From assembly GCA_947624385.1 (NCBI GenBank), contig CANQJZ010000001.1, forward strand, positions 1 to 64,000: a stretch of 64,000 nt of DNA, given 5' to 3'. This DNA is from an uncultured Oscillospiraceae bacterium. GTDB taxonomy: Bacteria > Bacillota > Clostridia > Oscillospirales > Oscillospiraceae. Below are positions 39,011-49,034 of the stretch, one piece after another; positions within the stretch are counted from its first letter, which is position 1; every line of letters begins with the position of its first letter. The notes beneath the pieces were generated by a model. It worked only from the letters and a program-made list of their open reading frames with translations, was not told the origin of the DNA and ran no database searches. The translations under genes were made by a program, and so were the position numbers.

Positions 39011-39488
39011 CCTGCCCGCCCCGGAGGCGGCCCGGGCCCTGATAGGCAAAATACTGGTCCGGCGTTTTCCTGATGGGACCGAACTGCGGACGCGCATCAC
39101 GGAGACGGAGGCGTATTTCGGCGAGGCCGACACCGCCTGTCACGCCAGCCATGGCCGAACGAAGCGGACCGAGGTGCTGTACCACCCGGCGGGGACCATA
39201 TACGTGTACCTGTGCTACGGCATGCACTGGATGCTGAATCTGGTGACCGGTCCGGCGGACAGCCCCCAGGCGGTGCTGATACGGGGCGTGGAGGGCGCCA
39301 CCGGCCCCGGCCGGGTGACGAAGCTGTTACAAATCGACAAGAGCCTGAACGACACGGTCCTTGGCGGCGCGCTGGCCCTGGCCGACGACGGCTACGCGCC
39401 GGAGAACATCACCGCCTCGCCCCGCGTGGGCATCGCCTACGCCGCCCCGGCGGACCAGGCCAAGCCGTGGCGGTTCCGGTTGGAGTAA
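38997..39488 (+). CDS. DNA-3-methyladenine glycosylase (AAG/MPG family)
   Basis: ARALIGKILVRRF; ITETEAYFGEADTACHA; GTIYVYLCYGMHWMLN. Confidence 0.93.
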   Translation: MNILDLPAPEAARALIGKILVRRFPDGTELRTRITETEAYFGEADTACHASHGRTKRTEVLYHPAGTIYVYLCYGMHWMLNLVTGPADSPQAVLIRGVEGATGPGRVTKLLQIDKSLNDTVLGGALALADDGYAPENITASPRVGIAYAAPADQAKPWRFRLE

Positions 39489-39520
39489 GATCCTGCGCGG
39501 CGAAGCCGCACCATATGGAA

Positions 39521-39545
39521 CACCTCCCCTTACACGGGGGAGGCT
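39521..39545. repeat. Type A repeat, S5 arm only
   Basis: CACCTCCCCTTACACGGGGGAGGCT, as the S5 arm at 52058 and 57627. Confidence 0.6.
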
Positions 39546-39591
39546 TACAATACGGTATCGCCTATCGGCGACATACAACACGGAGGATAAC

Positions 39592-40152
39592 ATGCACCAC
39601 AAAGGGACCGTTTCGCTCCAAACGGAGCGACTGCTGCTCCGGCGGTTCGTCATCGAGGACGCCGAGGCGATGTATAATAATTGGGCGTCGGACGACGCCG
39701 TGACGAAATTCCTCACCTGGCCGACCCATGCCGGCGTGGACGTGACGCGCCAAGTGCTGGAGAGCTGGATCGCGTCCTACGAGCGCGCCGATTTCTACAA
39801 TTGGGCCATGCAGCTGCGCCAGACCGGGGAGCTCATCGGGAATATCGCCGTCGGGAAGTACCGGGAGGACATCGCCGGCGCGGAGCTTGGCTACTGCATG
39901 GGGACCCGCTGGTGGGGCCAGGGGCTCATGCCGGAGGCGGGCCGGGCCGTGGTGCGGTATCTGTTCGATGAAGTGGGCTGCAACCGCGTCGCCGCCGTCC
40001 ACGCCGTGGGCAACCCCAAGTCCGGCCGGTGTATGCAGAAGATCGGCATGCGCTATGAGGGCACCCTGCGCCAGGCCGGCTTTTGCAACCAAGGCGTGAT
40101 CGACGAGGTGTGGTATTCCATTTTGCGGGAGGAATATAATGCGCGGCGCTAG
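39592..40152 (+). CDS. GNAT family N-acetyltransferase (RimJ/RimL type)
   Basis: LQTERLLLRRFVIEDAEAMYNNWASD; GYCMGTRWWGQGLMPEAGRAVVRYLF. Confidence 0.92.
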   Translation: MHHKGTVSLQTERLLLRRFVIEDAEAMYNNWASDDAVTKFLTWPTHAGVDVTRQVLESWIASYERADFYNWAMQLRQTGELIGNIAVGKYREDIAGAELGYCMGTRWWGQGLMPEAGRAVVRYLFDEVGCNRVAAVHAVGNPKSGRCMQKIGMRYEGTLRQAGFCNQGVIDEVWYSILREEYNARR

Positions 40153-40169
40153 CCGCACGACAACGAAAC

Positions 40170-40200
40170 GCCCCCTGTCCGCTGTGTGCGGACAGGGGGC
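40170..40200. terminator. Bidirectional intrinsic terminator
   Basis: GCCCCCTGTCCGC-tgtgt-GCGGACAGGGGGC perfect 13-bp stem between convergent genes. Confidence 0.8.
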
Positions 40201-40219
40201 TTGCGCATACTGTCAGTTT

Positions 40220-41659
40220 TTAAAATCCGAACCCGAAGAACTGGCGGAAGAAGTCGTCCATGTCGCCGTAATACTGGCCCTGCTGATCCTGCTGAGGCAC
40301 CGGGCTGGGGGTGGCCTCCACGGGCTTCTGGCTCTCGCCGAAGGTCACGGACACGGTCACGGTCTCGCCGTTGCGCCAGAGGGTGATCTGGGCGGTGTCG
40401 CCCACGGAATAGCCCCGCACAATGGCGGTCAGCTCCGTGGACCCGGCCACGGCCTTGTCGTCCACGGCGGTAATGATGTCCCGCTCCTGGATACCGGCCG
40501 CGGCGGCGGGGCTGTTCTCCACCACGTTGGTCACGTAGGCCCCGGGCACCATGCCGTACCGCTCCGCCACGGACTCGGGCACCGTATAGGCGCTGACGCC
40601 CATGGTGGCCCGGTCCACCACGTAGCCGTACTCGATGAGCTGGTCGGCGATGTGGCTGGCGTCCTCGATGGGGATGGCGAAGCCCAGGCCCTCCACGCCG
40701 GTGGCCTTCGTCTTGGCGGTCACCACGCCGATGACCTCGCCGTCCGCGTCATACACGGGCCCGCCGGAGTTGCCGCTGTTCACGGCCGCGTCGATCTGGA
40801 ACATATTGATGGGCAGGCTGTCGGTGTCGGTGGTGATGGTCCGGTCGGTGGCGGAGATGATGCCGCTGGTCATGGTGAAGTTCAGCTCGCCCAGGGGGTT
40901 GCCCACGGGGTAGACGGCGTTGCCCACCACGATGTCGTCCGCGCTGCCCATGGTCACGGGGGTCAGGCCGGTGGCGTCGATCTTCAGCACGGCGATGTCA
41001 TTGGCCTCGTCATAGCCCACGATCTCGGCGGTGTACTCGGTGCCGTCGTATGTCAGCACGGACACGTCATAGCCGCCCTCCCGGGCGTTCTCGATCACGT
41101 GGTTGTTGGTCATGATATAGCCGTCTTCGCTGATGATGAAGCCCGTGCCGGACACGCTGGCGGCGCTGATCTGGCCGAAGAAGTTGGTGTAGGTGATCTC
41201 GCTGGTGATGCCGACCACCTGCTTTTTCGCCAGCTCATAGATGTTTTGGCCTACGGTCTCGTCGATGGCCGCGGGCGCCAGGGCGCCGGCCTGCTGCTCC
41301 GGCTCGGCCGTAACGTCGGCGGGCGCGTCGGTGATCTCCGGCTCGTCCGTGGCCTCGGCGGGAGCCACGGTGGTCTCCGCGGCGGGGGGTACGTCGGCGG
41401 GCTTATCCCGCAGGAGCAGATACGTCACGCCCACGCCGGCTATTGCGGCCAAAATGGCGCACACCAGGCATATGGCCACCACCGCCCCGGCGCTGACGCC
41501 CTTTTTCTGTCTGGGCTGCCGGGCCGGCTGCTGCTGGGGCGCGTAAGCGCCGTACTGGCCGTCGGGACCGGGGGCGGTGTAATAGGGGCTCTGGTTCTCC
41601 GTGCCCACGGAACCACCGCCGGCGTTATTGTTATTGTTGTTGTTGTTATACTCGTTCAT
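40220..41659 (-). CDS. htrA: HtrA/DegP-type S1C serine protease with PDZ domain
   Basis: N-terminal TM; TNNHVIENA, YDEANDIAVLKID, NSGNSGGPVYDADG catalytic motifs; PDZ PGAYVTNVVENSPAAAAGIQERDIITAVD. Confidence 0.93.
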   Translation of the reverse strand: MNEYNNNNNNNNAGGGSVGTENQSPYYTAPGPDGQYGAYAPQQQPARQPRQKKGVSAGAVVAICLVCAILAAIAGVGVTYLLLRDKPADVPPAAETTVAPAEATDEPEITDAPADVTAEPEQQAGALAPAAIDETVGQNIYELAKKQVVGITSEITYTNFFGQISAASVSGTGFIISEDGYIMTNNHVIENAREGGYDVSVLTYDGTEYTAEIVGYDEANDIAVLKIDATGLTPVTMGSADDIVVGNAVYPVGNPLGELNFTMTSGIISATDRTITTDTDSLPINMFQIDAAVNSGNSGGPVYDADGEVIGVVTAKTKATGVEGLGFAIPIEDASHIADQLIEYGYVVDRATMGVSAYTVPESVAERYGMVPGAYVTNVVENSPAAAAGIQERDIITAVDDKAVAGSTELTAIVRGYSVGDTAQITLWRNGETVTVSVTFGESQKPVEATPSPVPQQDQQGQYYGDMDDFFRQFFGFGF

Positions 41660-41768
41660 GTTCGCGGCCTCCTTGCTTGCTGCTTTATGCCTATAATTTA
41701 GCCCGTTCCCGGCCACAATTCCACAGAAATCTGTAAATAAATTATGGATTTTTTGTAACGCGGGTCAG

Positions 41769-43145
41769 CTAGACCATTTCCTCCGGCCGGAATATCTCGT
41801 CGAACTGCTCCGGCGTGAGAAAGCCCAGATGCACGCACGCGTCCCGGAGGCTGATATTTTCCTCATAGGCCAGCTTTGCCGTTTTGGCCGCGTTTTCGTA
41901 GCCGATATAGGGGTTCAGGCACGTGACCAGCATGAGGGAGCTTTCCAAATTCCGCCGCATCTTCTCACGGTCGGCCTTGATGCCCGCCGCGCACCGCTTG
42001 TCGAACGACGCCACAGATTGGGCCAGCAGCCGCACGGACTGCAAAAAATCGTAGGCCAGCACCGGCATGAACACATTGAGCTCGAAATTCCCCTGGGATG
42101 CGGCAAAGCCGATGGCCGCGTCGTTGCCCATGATCTGCGCCGCCACCATGGTCACCTGCTCACATTGGGTGGGATTGACCTTCCCCGGCATGATAGAACT
42201 GCCCGGCTCGTTGGCCGGTATCATGATCTCCCCCAGGCCGCACCTTGGCCCGGAGGCCAGCCAGCGCACGTCGTTGGCGATCTTCATCATGTCGGCCGCC
42301 GCCGCCTTCACGGCCCCGTGGGCGAACACAAGCTCGTCCCTGGACGTGAGGGCGTGGAACTTGTTGGGCGCGGTGACGAACGCCTTGCCCGTGAGCCTGG
42401 ATATCTCCTCCGCCGCCTTTTCCGCGAACCCCTCCGGGGCGTTCAATCCCGTGCCCACGGCGGTGCCCCCCAGGGCCAGCTCCTTCAGCGGCCCGCAGGC
42501 TGCGCCTATCAGCTCCATGTCCCGTTCCATGGAGCTGCGCCAGCCGCCGATCTCCTGAGAAAAGGCGATGGGCACCGCGTCCTGCAAGTGGGTCCGGCCG
42601 CTCTTGACCACGCCGGCGTTTTCCGCCTCCAGCTGCAAAAACGTCTGCACAAGCCCCGCCAGGGCCGGCAAAAGCCCATCCTCCAGGGCCAGCACCGCCG
42701 CGACGTGCATGGCGGTGGGAAAGGTGTCGTTGGACGACTGGCTCATGTTCACGTCGTCGTTGGGGTGGCATAGGGTCCGCCCCGCCAGAGCGTTGGCCCG
42801 GTTGGCGATGACCTCGTTGGCGTTCATGTTGGACTGGGTGCCGGAGCCGGTCTGCCACACCACCAGCGGGAAGTGGTCCGCCAAGGCCCCGTCGATGACC
42901 TCGTCCGCCGCCTTTTCTATGGCCGCCAGCTTTTCCGCCGTCATCTTTTCCGGCAGCAGCGCGTGGTTGGCCCTGGCCGCCGCCTTTTTCAAAATGCCGA
43001 AGGCATGTACGATCTCGGCGGGCATGGTCTCTATCCCCACGCCGATGGGGAAATTCTCGTGGCTGCGCTGGGTCTGCGCGCCCCAGTACCGGTCCGCCGG
43101 TACCCGCACCTCGCCCAGCGAGTCGTGCTCCACACGATACTCCAT
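41769..43145 (-). CDS. fumC: Fumarate hydratase class II
   Basis: GAQTQRSHENFPIG; GSGTQSNMNANEVIANRA; SGRTHLQDAVPIAFSQEIGGW; GSSIMPGKVNPTQCE. Confidence 0.95.
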   Translation of the reverse strand: MEYRVEHDSLGEVRVPADRYWGAQTQRSHENFPIGVGIETMPAEIVHAFGILKKAAARANHALLPEKMTAEKLAAIEKAADEVIDGALADHFPLVVWQTGSGTQSNMNANEVIANRANALAGRTLCHPNDDVNMSQSSNDTFPTAMHVAAVLALEDGLLPALAGLVQTFLQLEAENAGVVKSGRTHLQDAVPIAFSQEIGGWRSSMERDMELIGAACGPLKELALGGTAVGTGLNAPEGFAEKAAEEISRLTGKAFVTAPNKFHALTSRDELVFAHGAVKAAAADMMKIANDVRWLASGPRCGLGEIMIPANEPGSSIMPGKVNPTQCEQVTMVAAQIMGNDAAIGFAASQGNFELNVFMPVLAYDFLQSVRLLAQSVASFDKRCAAGIKADREKMRRNLESSLMLVTCLNPYIGYENAAKTAKLAYEENISLRDACVHLGFLTPEQFDEIFRPEEMV

Positions 43146-43330
43146 ACTCTCTCCTTTCCCGCCGGCGCAGTGCCGCGCACCCTCATTATACCTTTTTGCC
43201 CGTCCATTTACAAGCGGCGCCATACCGGGCGGCGGGAAAGAAAGCGCTTGATTTTCCGGAAAAATGTCCTATACTTAAAATTAATAGAAAGCATGTGGAC
43301 ACCAAACGGACATGGATAAGGAGGGAACCA

Positions 43331-44950
43331 ATGAAGCTGACATTTTTGGGCGCGGCCCATGAGGTGACGGGAAGCTGTTCGCTGATCGAGATCGGCGGCG
43401 TTTACGGGCTTGTAGACTGCGGCATGGAGCAGGGCGCGGACGTGTTCGTCAATCAGGACATCCCTGTGGAGGCCAATAAGATCGACTTTGTCCTTCTGAC
43501 CCACGCCCATATCGACCACTCCGGCAACCTGCCCCTTCTGTACAAGCGGGGCTATTCCGGCCCCATTTACGCCACCCGGGCCACCTGCCACCTGTGCGAG
43601 ATCATGCTGCGCGACTGCGCGCACATCCAGGAATCCGACGCGGAGTGGAAAAGCCGCAAGGCCAAGCGCTCCGGCGGCGAGCCGGTGGAACCGGTGTACA
43701 CCATGGACGACGCCGAGGCCGCCATCGCCCACCTGCGCCCCTGCGATTACGGCGAGCAGATACACATCGCGGAGAACGTGATCGTCCGCTTCACGGACGC
43801 CGGCCACCTGATGGGCTCTGCCAGCATCGAGATCTGGCTCACTGAAAACGGCGTGGAGAAAAAGCTGGTGTTCAGCGGGGACATCGGCAACACGAACCAG
43901 CCCATCATCAACGACCCCCAGTACTTAAAAGAGGCGGACTATGTGGTCACCGAGTCCACCTACGGCGACCGGTACCACCAGAAGATGGACACCAACAACG
44001 TCCGTTTCCTGGCGGACGTGATACAGCGCACCCTGGACCGGGGCGGCAATCTGGTCATCCCCTCCTTCGCGGTGGGCCGGACGCAGGAGATGCTGTACTT
44101 CATCCGGGAGATCAAGCTGCAAAACCTTGTCACCGGCCACGGGGACTTTCCCGTATACGTGGACAGCCCTCTTGCCAACGAGGCCACCGGCATCTTCCTC
44201 CAGTGCGACCGGATCTACTTCGACCCGGAGACCACCGCCCTGCTGGACCAGGGGGTGAACCCGCTGGTATTTCCGGGCCTGAACGTGTCCGTGTCCAGCG
44301 AGGAATCCAAGGCCATCAACTTCGACAAAGAGCCCAAGGTCATCATCTCCGCCAGCGGCATGTGCGAGGCGGGCCGTATCCGCCACCACTTAAAGCACAA
44401 TCTGTGGCGCAAAGAGTGTACGGTGCTGTTCGTGGGCTACCAGGCGGCGGGCACCACCGGCCGGGCCATTTTAGACGGGGCCAAAAAGATCGATCTGTTC
44501 GGCGAGGAAGTGGCGGTGAACGCCGAGATATGCTTCTTCCCCGGCAAGAGCGGCCACGCCGACAAGGACGGCCTCATCAAGTGGATCACCGCCTTTGAGC
44601 AAAAGCCCCAGATGGTTTTCGTCAACCACGGGGAGGACGCGGTGTGCCAAAGCTACGCCGAGTGCCTGCGGGACGAGTACGGCTTTACCACCTTCGCCCC
44701 CTATTCCGGCACGGTGTTCGACCTGGCCTCCGGCCAGTTCCTGGAGACCCCCGCCGGCGTGCCCGTGGTGAAGAAGACCGCCAAACAGACCCGCAACGCC
44801 TCCGTGTTCGACGGTCTCATCGCCGCGTGCAAGCGCCTCACCGAGCTTGCCTACGGCTGCCGGGAGATACCCAACAAGGAGATCGGCAAATTCACCGGCC
44901 AGGTCAACTCTCTGGCGGACAAGTGGTCCGCCTGGGCCAAGAAAAAATAA
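43331..44950 (+). CDS. MBL-fold metallo-hydrolase with beta-CASP and RMMBL domains
   Basis: LTHAHIDHSGNLPLLYKRG; SFAVGRTQEMLYFIREI; SASGMCEAGRIRHHLKHNLWR. Confidence 0.93.
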   Translation: MKLTFLGAAHEVTGSCSLIEIGGVYGLVDCGMEQGADVFVNQDIPVEANKIDFVLLTHAHIDHSGNLPLLYKRGYSGPIYATRATCHLCEIMLRDCAHIQESDAEWKSRKAKRSGGEPVEPVYTMDDAEAAIAHLRPCDYGEQIHIAENVIVRFTDAGHLMGSASIEIWLTENGVEKKLVFSGDIGNTNQPIINDPQYLKEADYVVTESTYGDRYHQKMDTNNVRFLADVIQRTLDRGGNLVIPSFAVGRTQEMLYFIREIKLQNLVTGHGDFPVYVDSPLANEATGIFLQCDRIYFDPETTALLDQGVNPLVFPGLNVSVSSEESKAINFDKEPKVIISASGMCEAGRIRHHLKHNLWRKECTVLFVGYQAAGTTGRAILDGAKKIDLFGEEVAVNAEICFFPGKSGHADKDGLIKWITAFEQKPQMVFVNHGEDAVCQSYAECLRDEYGFTTFAPYSGTVFDLASGQFLETPAGVPVVKKTAKQTRNASVFDGLIAACKRLTELAYGCREIPNKEIGKFTGQVNSLADKWSAWAKKK

Positions 44951-44965
44951 ATTTTACAGCAAACA

Positions 44966-45001
44966 GCGCCCATACCTGTTCCCAGGCATGGGCGCGTTTT
45001 T
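44966..45001. terminator. Intrinsic terminator at host/prophage junction
   Basis: GCGCCCATaCCTGttcCCAGGcATGGGCGC followed by GTTTTTTG. Confidence 0.85.
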
Positions 45002-45005
45002 TGTC

Positions 45006-45821
45006 TCACTCCAGCGCTGTCAACACGGCCTTCCACGTCTCTTTCCCCACAACGCCGTCCTGCGCCAGCCCCAGCTGCTTCTGCAGCGCCTGGACCCCGG
45101 CCTTGGTCACAGGCCCGAACTCACCGTCCACGGCCTCGTGGTTGATGCCACGGGCAAAGATGACCCGCTGGATGGTCTTGACCTCCGGGCCGGCGCAGCC
45201 CTTGGAAAGCTCGTGCAGTCCGATGTCGGCAAACAGCAGCTTGCCGTACGGCTCGACCGGCTCGACCGGCTGGACCGGCTCGTCCCCGGACGCCGCCACG
45301 TAATTGGGCCGCACATAGCCCCAGATGTACGTGCTGGTCAGCGGGTACGACCGCTTCGCGCACATATTCGACGTGTTCCCCTCGATGGTGTACACGTAGG
45401 TCTTGTCCACCGCGTACACGATGCCCGTATGCGTCCGGGTGATTCCATTATCGGTGAAGATGATGACATCCCCCGGCTGGGGCGTCCAGTAACCGCGATG
45501 ACCCTTGCTGGCGGCGGGCGCCGCGTCGTAAAGCTGGTTGCAAGCCGTGTAGGGCCACACGCCCCACAGCACGTCCTTCGCCAGCGCCTTATCGTTCCCG
45601 CACGCCTCGTACACGGCCAGGCTCACCTGCATGGCGCACCAGGCCCCCGCCGGGCCATTGATGCCACAGATATGCCCAGCGTAGGTCCAGTTATTGGCTC
45701 CCTTGTTCTTCTCAAAGGCGCTCTTGTCACGGGTGGTGGCGTAGGAAGAGCTGCCCTTCTCGTAATACCCAAGCCAATACTCGAACGCCTTGACCGCCTG
45801 GGCGGCTGTGCATTTACTCAT
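45006..45821 (-). CDS. Phage endolysin (CHAP/NlpC-P60-like amidase plus peptidoglycan-binding domain)
   Basis: AGAWCAMQVSLAVYEA; GYWTPQPGDVIIF; C-terminal GPEVKTIQRVIFARGI...VDGEFGPVTKAGVQALQKQLGL. Confidence 0.88.
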   Translation of the reverse strand: MSKCTAAQAVKAFEYWLGYYEKGSSSYATTRDKSAFEKNKGANNWTYAGHICGINGPAGAWCAMQVSLAVYEACGNDKALAKDVLWGVWPYTACNQLYDAAPAASKGHRGYWTPQPGDVIIFTDNGITRTHTGIVYAVDKTYVYTIEGNTSNMCAKRSYPLTSTYIWGYVRPNYVAASGDEPVQPVEPVEPYGKLLFADIGLHELSKGCAGPEVKTIQRVIFARGINHEAVDGEFGPVTKAGVQALQKQLGLAQDGVVGKETWKAVLTALE

Positions 45822-46026
45822 TGTCGCCCTCCACCTCCGGCAGGCCCGCTATGCTGGTCAGCAGACTGAGCACCGCCGCCACGCCCGCAACGCTCACGAT
45901 GTGCAGCCAGTCCAGCTCCGTGAAGCCCACCAGCTCTGTGCCGATCAGGGCCACCGCCGTCTGCGCGAAGGTCTTGACGGCCCGAATGCCCGCCGCCTTC
46001 AGCCACGCTTTGAAATTGTTTTTCAT
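45814..46026 (-). CDS. Phage holin
   Basis: 70-aa, two TM helices, directly upstream of and overlapping the lysin. Confidence 0.8.
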   Translation of the reverse strand: MKNNFKAWLKAAGIRAVKTFAQTAVALIGTELVGFTELDWLHIVSVAGVAAVLSLLTSIAGLPEVEGDNE

Positions 46027-46048
46027 GATTTTTCCTCCTATGTAGAAT

Positions 46049-46312
46049 TTATTTTTCGACCTGGCGTTCCAGGTCAGATATACGGTGATTTGCCACGGCC
46101 ACCTTTTCCTCCAGCACCGGGACCCGCTGGGCGAAGTTGTTGTGTATCCGCACCTCCCGGGTCAGCTCTTCCACCTTGGTATTGGTGACCGCCTGGGATA
46201 TCTCGATCTGCCGCTGTATCTTATTGTTGCTGGCCCGCACGGTCAGGACCACCCCCGCCAGCGCCAGCCCGCCGGTTATGAGCGCGGACACCACCGCGTC
46301 GCTCATGCTCAT
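46049..46312 (-). CDS. Small phage protein with N-terminal TM and coiled coil (XhlA-like position)
   Basis: MSMSDAVVSALITGGLALAGVVLTVRASNNKIQRQIEISQ... Confidence 0.6.
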   Translation of the reverse strand: MSMSDAVVSALITGGLALAGVVLTVRASNNKIQRQIEISQAVTNTKVEELTREVRIHNNFAQRVPVLEEKVAVANHRISDLERQVEK

Positions 46313-46707
46313 CCCCCCTTCGCGCCCACCAGCGCCGCGATATGCTGCAGCGTCCCGATATCCGCCCGGAAGAACGCGTCGTTCCAGAGCCAGCGATCTT
46401 CCCAGTCCGCCCGCTTGAACGGCCAACACAGCGGGTCTGCCCAGACCTTATCCCAGCGCTTCTGGCGCATGGCCCCGGGCTTTGCAAGCTCGTCCATGAT
46501 GGCCCGGGTCAGCCGACCCCGCCGCAGGCCGTTGCCATCATCGTCCCGGGCGAAGTACCGGTGGCCATTCTCGCTGTCGGCCAGGCACATCGCCCTGCCG
46601 CCGCAGAAGAGCATGTCGCCGCGCTTCTCCGCCACCGTCCCCGCCGGCACGTTCACATACCCGCACAGGGCCGTTTCCCTGAACCGTCTGTGTACGACGT
46701 ATCGCAT
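46309..46707 (-). CDS. Phage hypothetical protein
   Basis: MRYVVHRRFRETALCGYVNVPAGT...; ATGA-type overlap with downstream gene. Confidence 0.6.
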   Translation of the reverse strand: MRYVVHRRFRETALCGYVNVPAGTVAEKRGDMLFCGGRAMCLADSENGHRYFARDDDGNGLRRGRLTRAIMDELAKPGAMRQKRWDKVWADPLCWPFKRADWEDRWLWNDAFFRADIGTLQHIAALVGAKGG

Positions 46708-46720
46708 AGCCAGGCCCTCC

Positions 46721-47788
46721 TCACACCACAAAGCCGACCAGCAGCGCGTAGGAATAGGACGCCTGACCGGAGCCGGCGCCCCCGCTGGCGGACACGGTGC
46801 AGAAGTACTGGCTGTTGTCGGCGCGCGGGGACCGGCACCACCCGACCGCGGCCACAGTGGTGGCGTTATGCCTATGGATGACCCTGTCTCCGCCCTCCTC
46901 AAAGTACGCGTAACAGGCCTGCCTTTCCTGCTCGGCCGGATTTGCGCAGGTACACAGCTTCTGTATCTCATACTCCGACAGAAGGAACAGATAGTCCTGG
47001 GTACGCGTGACGTTTCCCGCCGATGCGGACCCGCCGCCGGTGTTGTCCGTATACTTGTTGACGCGCCTCATCACGGTCCGCAGGTCGCTGGGGAATACCC
47101 CCAGAAGCGTATTGCTCTTGGGCCTTGTGTTGGGCCCGTCCGAGCCCAGGATATCCGCCCTCATATGAGATTTGCTCCAGCCGCCCGCATTGGCGTTGCC
47201 GGTGTTCATCGTAAAGGCCCCGGCGTTGCTGGAGCTCATCCCGCAATAGCTGTCCGCCAGCCCTACCAGCGCGTCGCCTATGCGGCCGACGGCAAAATGG
47301 ATACCGGGCCCCTCCAGCGCGGCGTTGTGGTCTATGCCCAAAACGAAGACATCGACCGCCAGGTTGGAAAAGCGCGTGGTCCACACCGTGCCGTTGAGTG
47401 TGATCGTCTTTTTGTCCCCCGTTTTCCACAGGTTGGCCGCAAAATGCGCATCGGAGACCTTCCTGATATCCGCCCAGCTCGTGGCGTCCAGTGTCTCGCC
47501 CACATGCAAAACGGTGATCTTCACGGTGGTCGTGACCGTTTTTCCGCCCATCGTGAGGGACACCGTCACCTGCGTATCGCTCTGCTGCAGCTGGCCGGAG
47601 GGCTCTATGGAATAGCCGCCCGCCAGCGTCAGGACCGTCCCGTCGTCGTAACGGGCCTCTATCGCCATACCCGTCGGATCGAACGTGTCCCCGACAAGAT
47701 ACGTGGTCCGCGCCGGCGACTGCTTAACGGTCAGCGTCTCGGGCCTGGCTCCGCCCCCGCCGCCCATATTCATCACATATCCGCCCAT
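46721..47788 (-). CDS. Phage tail/baseplate-associated protein with Ig-like (Big_3-like) and DUF6273-like domains
   Basis: PARTTYLVGDTFDPTGMAIEARYDDGTVLTL; C-terminal WCRSPRADNSQYFCTVSASGGA..YSYALLVGFVV. Confidence 0.65.
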   Translation of the reverse strand: MGGYVMNMGGGGGARPETLTVKQSPARTTYLVGDTFDPTGMAIEARYDDGTVLTLAGGYSIEPSGQLQQSDTQVTVSLTMGGKTVTTTVKITVLHVGETLDATSWADIRKVSDAHFAANLWKTGDKKTITLNGTVWTTRFSNLAVDVFVLGIDHNAALEGPGIHFAVGRIGDALVGLADSYCGMSSSNAGAFTMNTGNANAGGWSKSHMRADILGSDGPNTRPKSNTLLGVFPSDLRTVMRRVNKYTDNTGGGSASAGNVTRTQDYLFLLSEYEIQKLCTCANPAEQERQACYAYFEEGGDRVIHRHNATTVAAVGWCRSPRADNSQYFCTVSASGGAGSGQASYSYALLVGFVV

Positions 47789-47789
47789 G

Positions 47790-49034
47790 TCACGCCTCCT
47801 CGTTCGCCGCTAAGCGATAGACCCGCACGGTCAGCGCGCTCTCCGGCGTCTTGCCGCAGGTGAACGACATCTTCCCGTCCTCGGTCATGTCCTCCGCCTG
47901 GATATCCGCGGCATGACAGGCCGCCAGATTGTCCCGTCCTGCCGCGCCTCCCACCAGATAGTTATACCCGGCCATCACGAGCCTCGGGTCGGCGACGGTC
48001 TGTCTGTTGTCTGTCCAGTCCTCCGGCCCCAGCACCAGGTCGATGCAGTCGCTTTTCGGCCCCGGCTCACCCTGCGGTCCCGCAGGGCCGACGGGACCCT
48101 GCGCGCCGTCTTTGCCGTCCTGTCCTTTCAGTTGCCCGGCGTCCAGCTTCTGCTGGAACGTCTCGCCGTCGGTGAAATACACGTTTCCGGCGGACACGTT
48201 CTTCACCGCCTCGGACGCTTTTTCGTCGGCATAAGCGAATACGTCGGTCTGCTTCCCGCTCGTGTCGTATATAGCCGCCAGCATGTCGCCGGACCCCTCG
48301 CCGTCCTTGCCGGGAGGACCCTGCTCGCCCCGGTCGCCCTTCTCGCCCCGGGCCGGTTTGCCGGTGCTTGCATACACTCCGTTTTCGGCGTCCCAGGTCT
48401 GCCAGTTGCCGTCCGCGCCGATGACCGGCGGGTTGCCGCTGTACTGCCTGGCCGTCTCGGCGCTTTTTTCGGCCTCTGTTGCCTTTTGCGTGGCGGTGGC
48501 CTCCGATGCCTTGGCCTCGTCCCGCGCCGTCTCAGCCTCAGTCTGGGCGGTCTGAGCGGCGGTCTTGGCCTTCTCCGCGTCCGCAAGGGCCGCTTTCGCC
48601 GCCGTCTCGCTCTCCTTTGCCGCCGTTGCCGACTGGCCCGCAGCGGCAGCTTTGTCTGTCGCAGTCGTGGCCGCAGCCCGGGCCTTGTCAGCCTCCCCCT
48701 CCGCCTTGGCCGCGCTGGCCCCGGCGTTTTCCTCGCTCCTGGCCGCACTGGCCGCACTCTGGGCCGCCTCAGCCGCAGAACCGGCCGCGGCGTCCTTGGA
48801 CTTCTCCGCATCAGCCGCGCTTTTTTCCGCCGCGTCCTGGCTGGCCTTGGCCTTCTCAGCGCTTGCCTCCGCCTGGCCCACATACTGGACCGTCGCCTCG
48901 CGGGCGAACCTGGCCACCAGCTCGCCCCGTATGCTGTGCGCCTGGTTTTGCTGCTCCACCACCAGCAGCGAATCGTCGTCCAGCGCCTCCGCCACCGGCA
49001 GCTCGCCTATCCGTTTATCCGCCATTGTCATCAC
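47790..49034 (-). CDS. Tail fibre protein with Ala-rich coiled coil and collagen-like segments
   Basis: KAKASQDAAEKSAADAEKSKDAAAGSAAEAAQ...; GEKGDRGEQGPPGKDGEG; GQDGKDGAQGPVGPAGPQGEPGP. Confidence 0.75.
   Translation of the reverse strand: MMTMADKRIGELPVAEALDDDSLLVVEQQNQAHSIRGELVARFAREATVQYVGQAEASAEKAKASQDAAEKSAADAEKSKDAAAGSAAEAAQSAASAARSEENAGASAAKAEGEADKARAAATTATDKAAAAGQSATAAKESETAAKAALADAEKAKTAAQTAQTEAETARDEAKASEATATQKATEAEKSAETARQYSGNPPVIGADGNWQTWDAENGVYASTGKPARGEKGDRGEQGPPGKDGEGSGDMLAAIYDTSGKQTDVFAYADEKASEAVKNVSAGNVYFTDGETFQQKLDAGQLKGQDGKDGAQGPVGPAGPQGEPGPKSDCIDLVLGPEDWTDNRQTVADPRLVMAGYNYLVGGAAGRDNLAACHAADIQAEDMTEDGKMSFTCGKTPESALTVRVYRLAANEEA

Noticed and set aside
44950-45005. Prophage attL at the host junction
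   Set aside because: No tRNA or second att copy visible in the window; only a terminator is supported here, so the exact edge is left open.
46721-49034. Diversity-generating retroelement at tail fibre genes
   Set aside because: No reverse transcriptase ORF and no TR/VR pair seen in the window.
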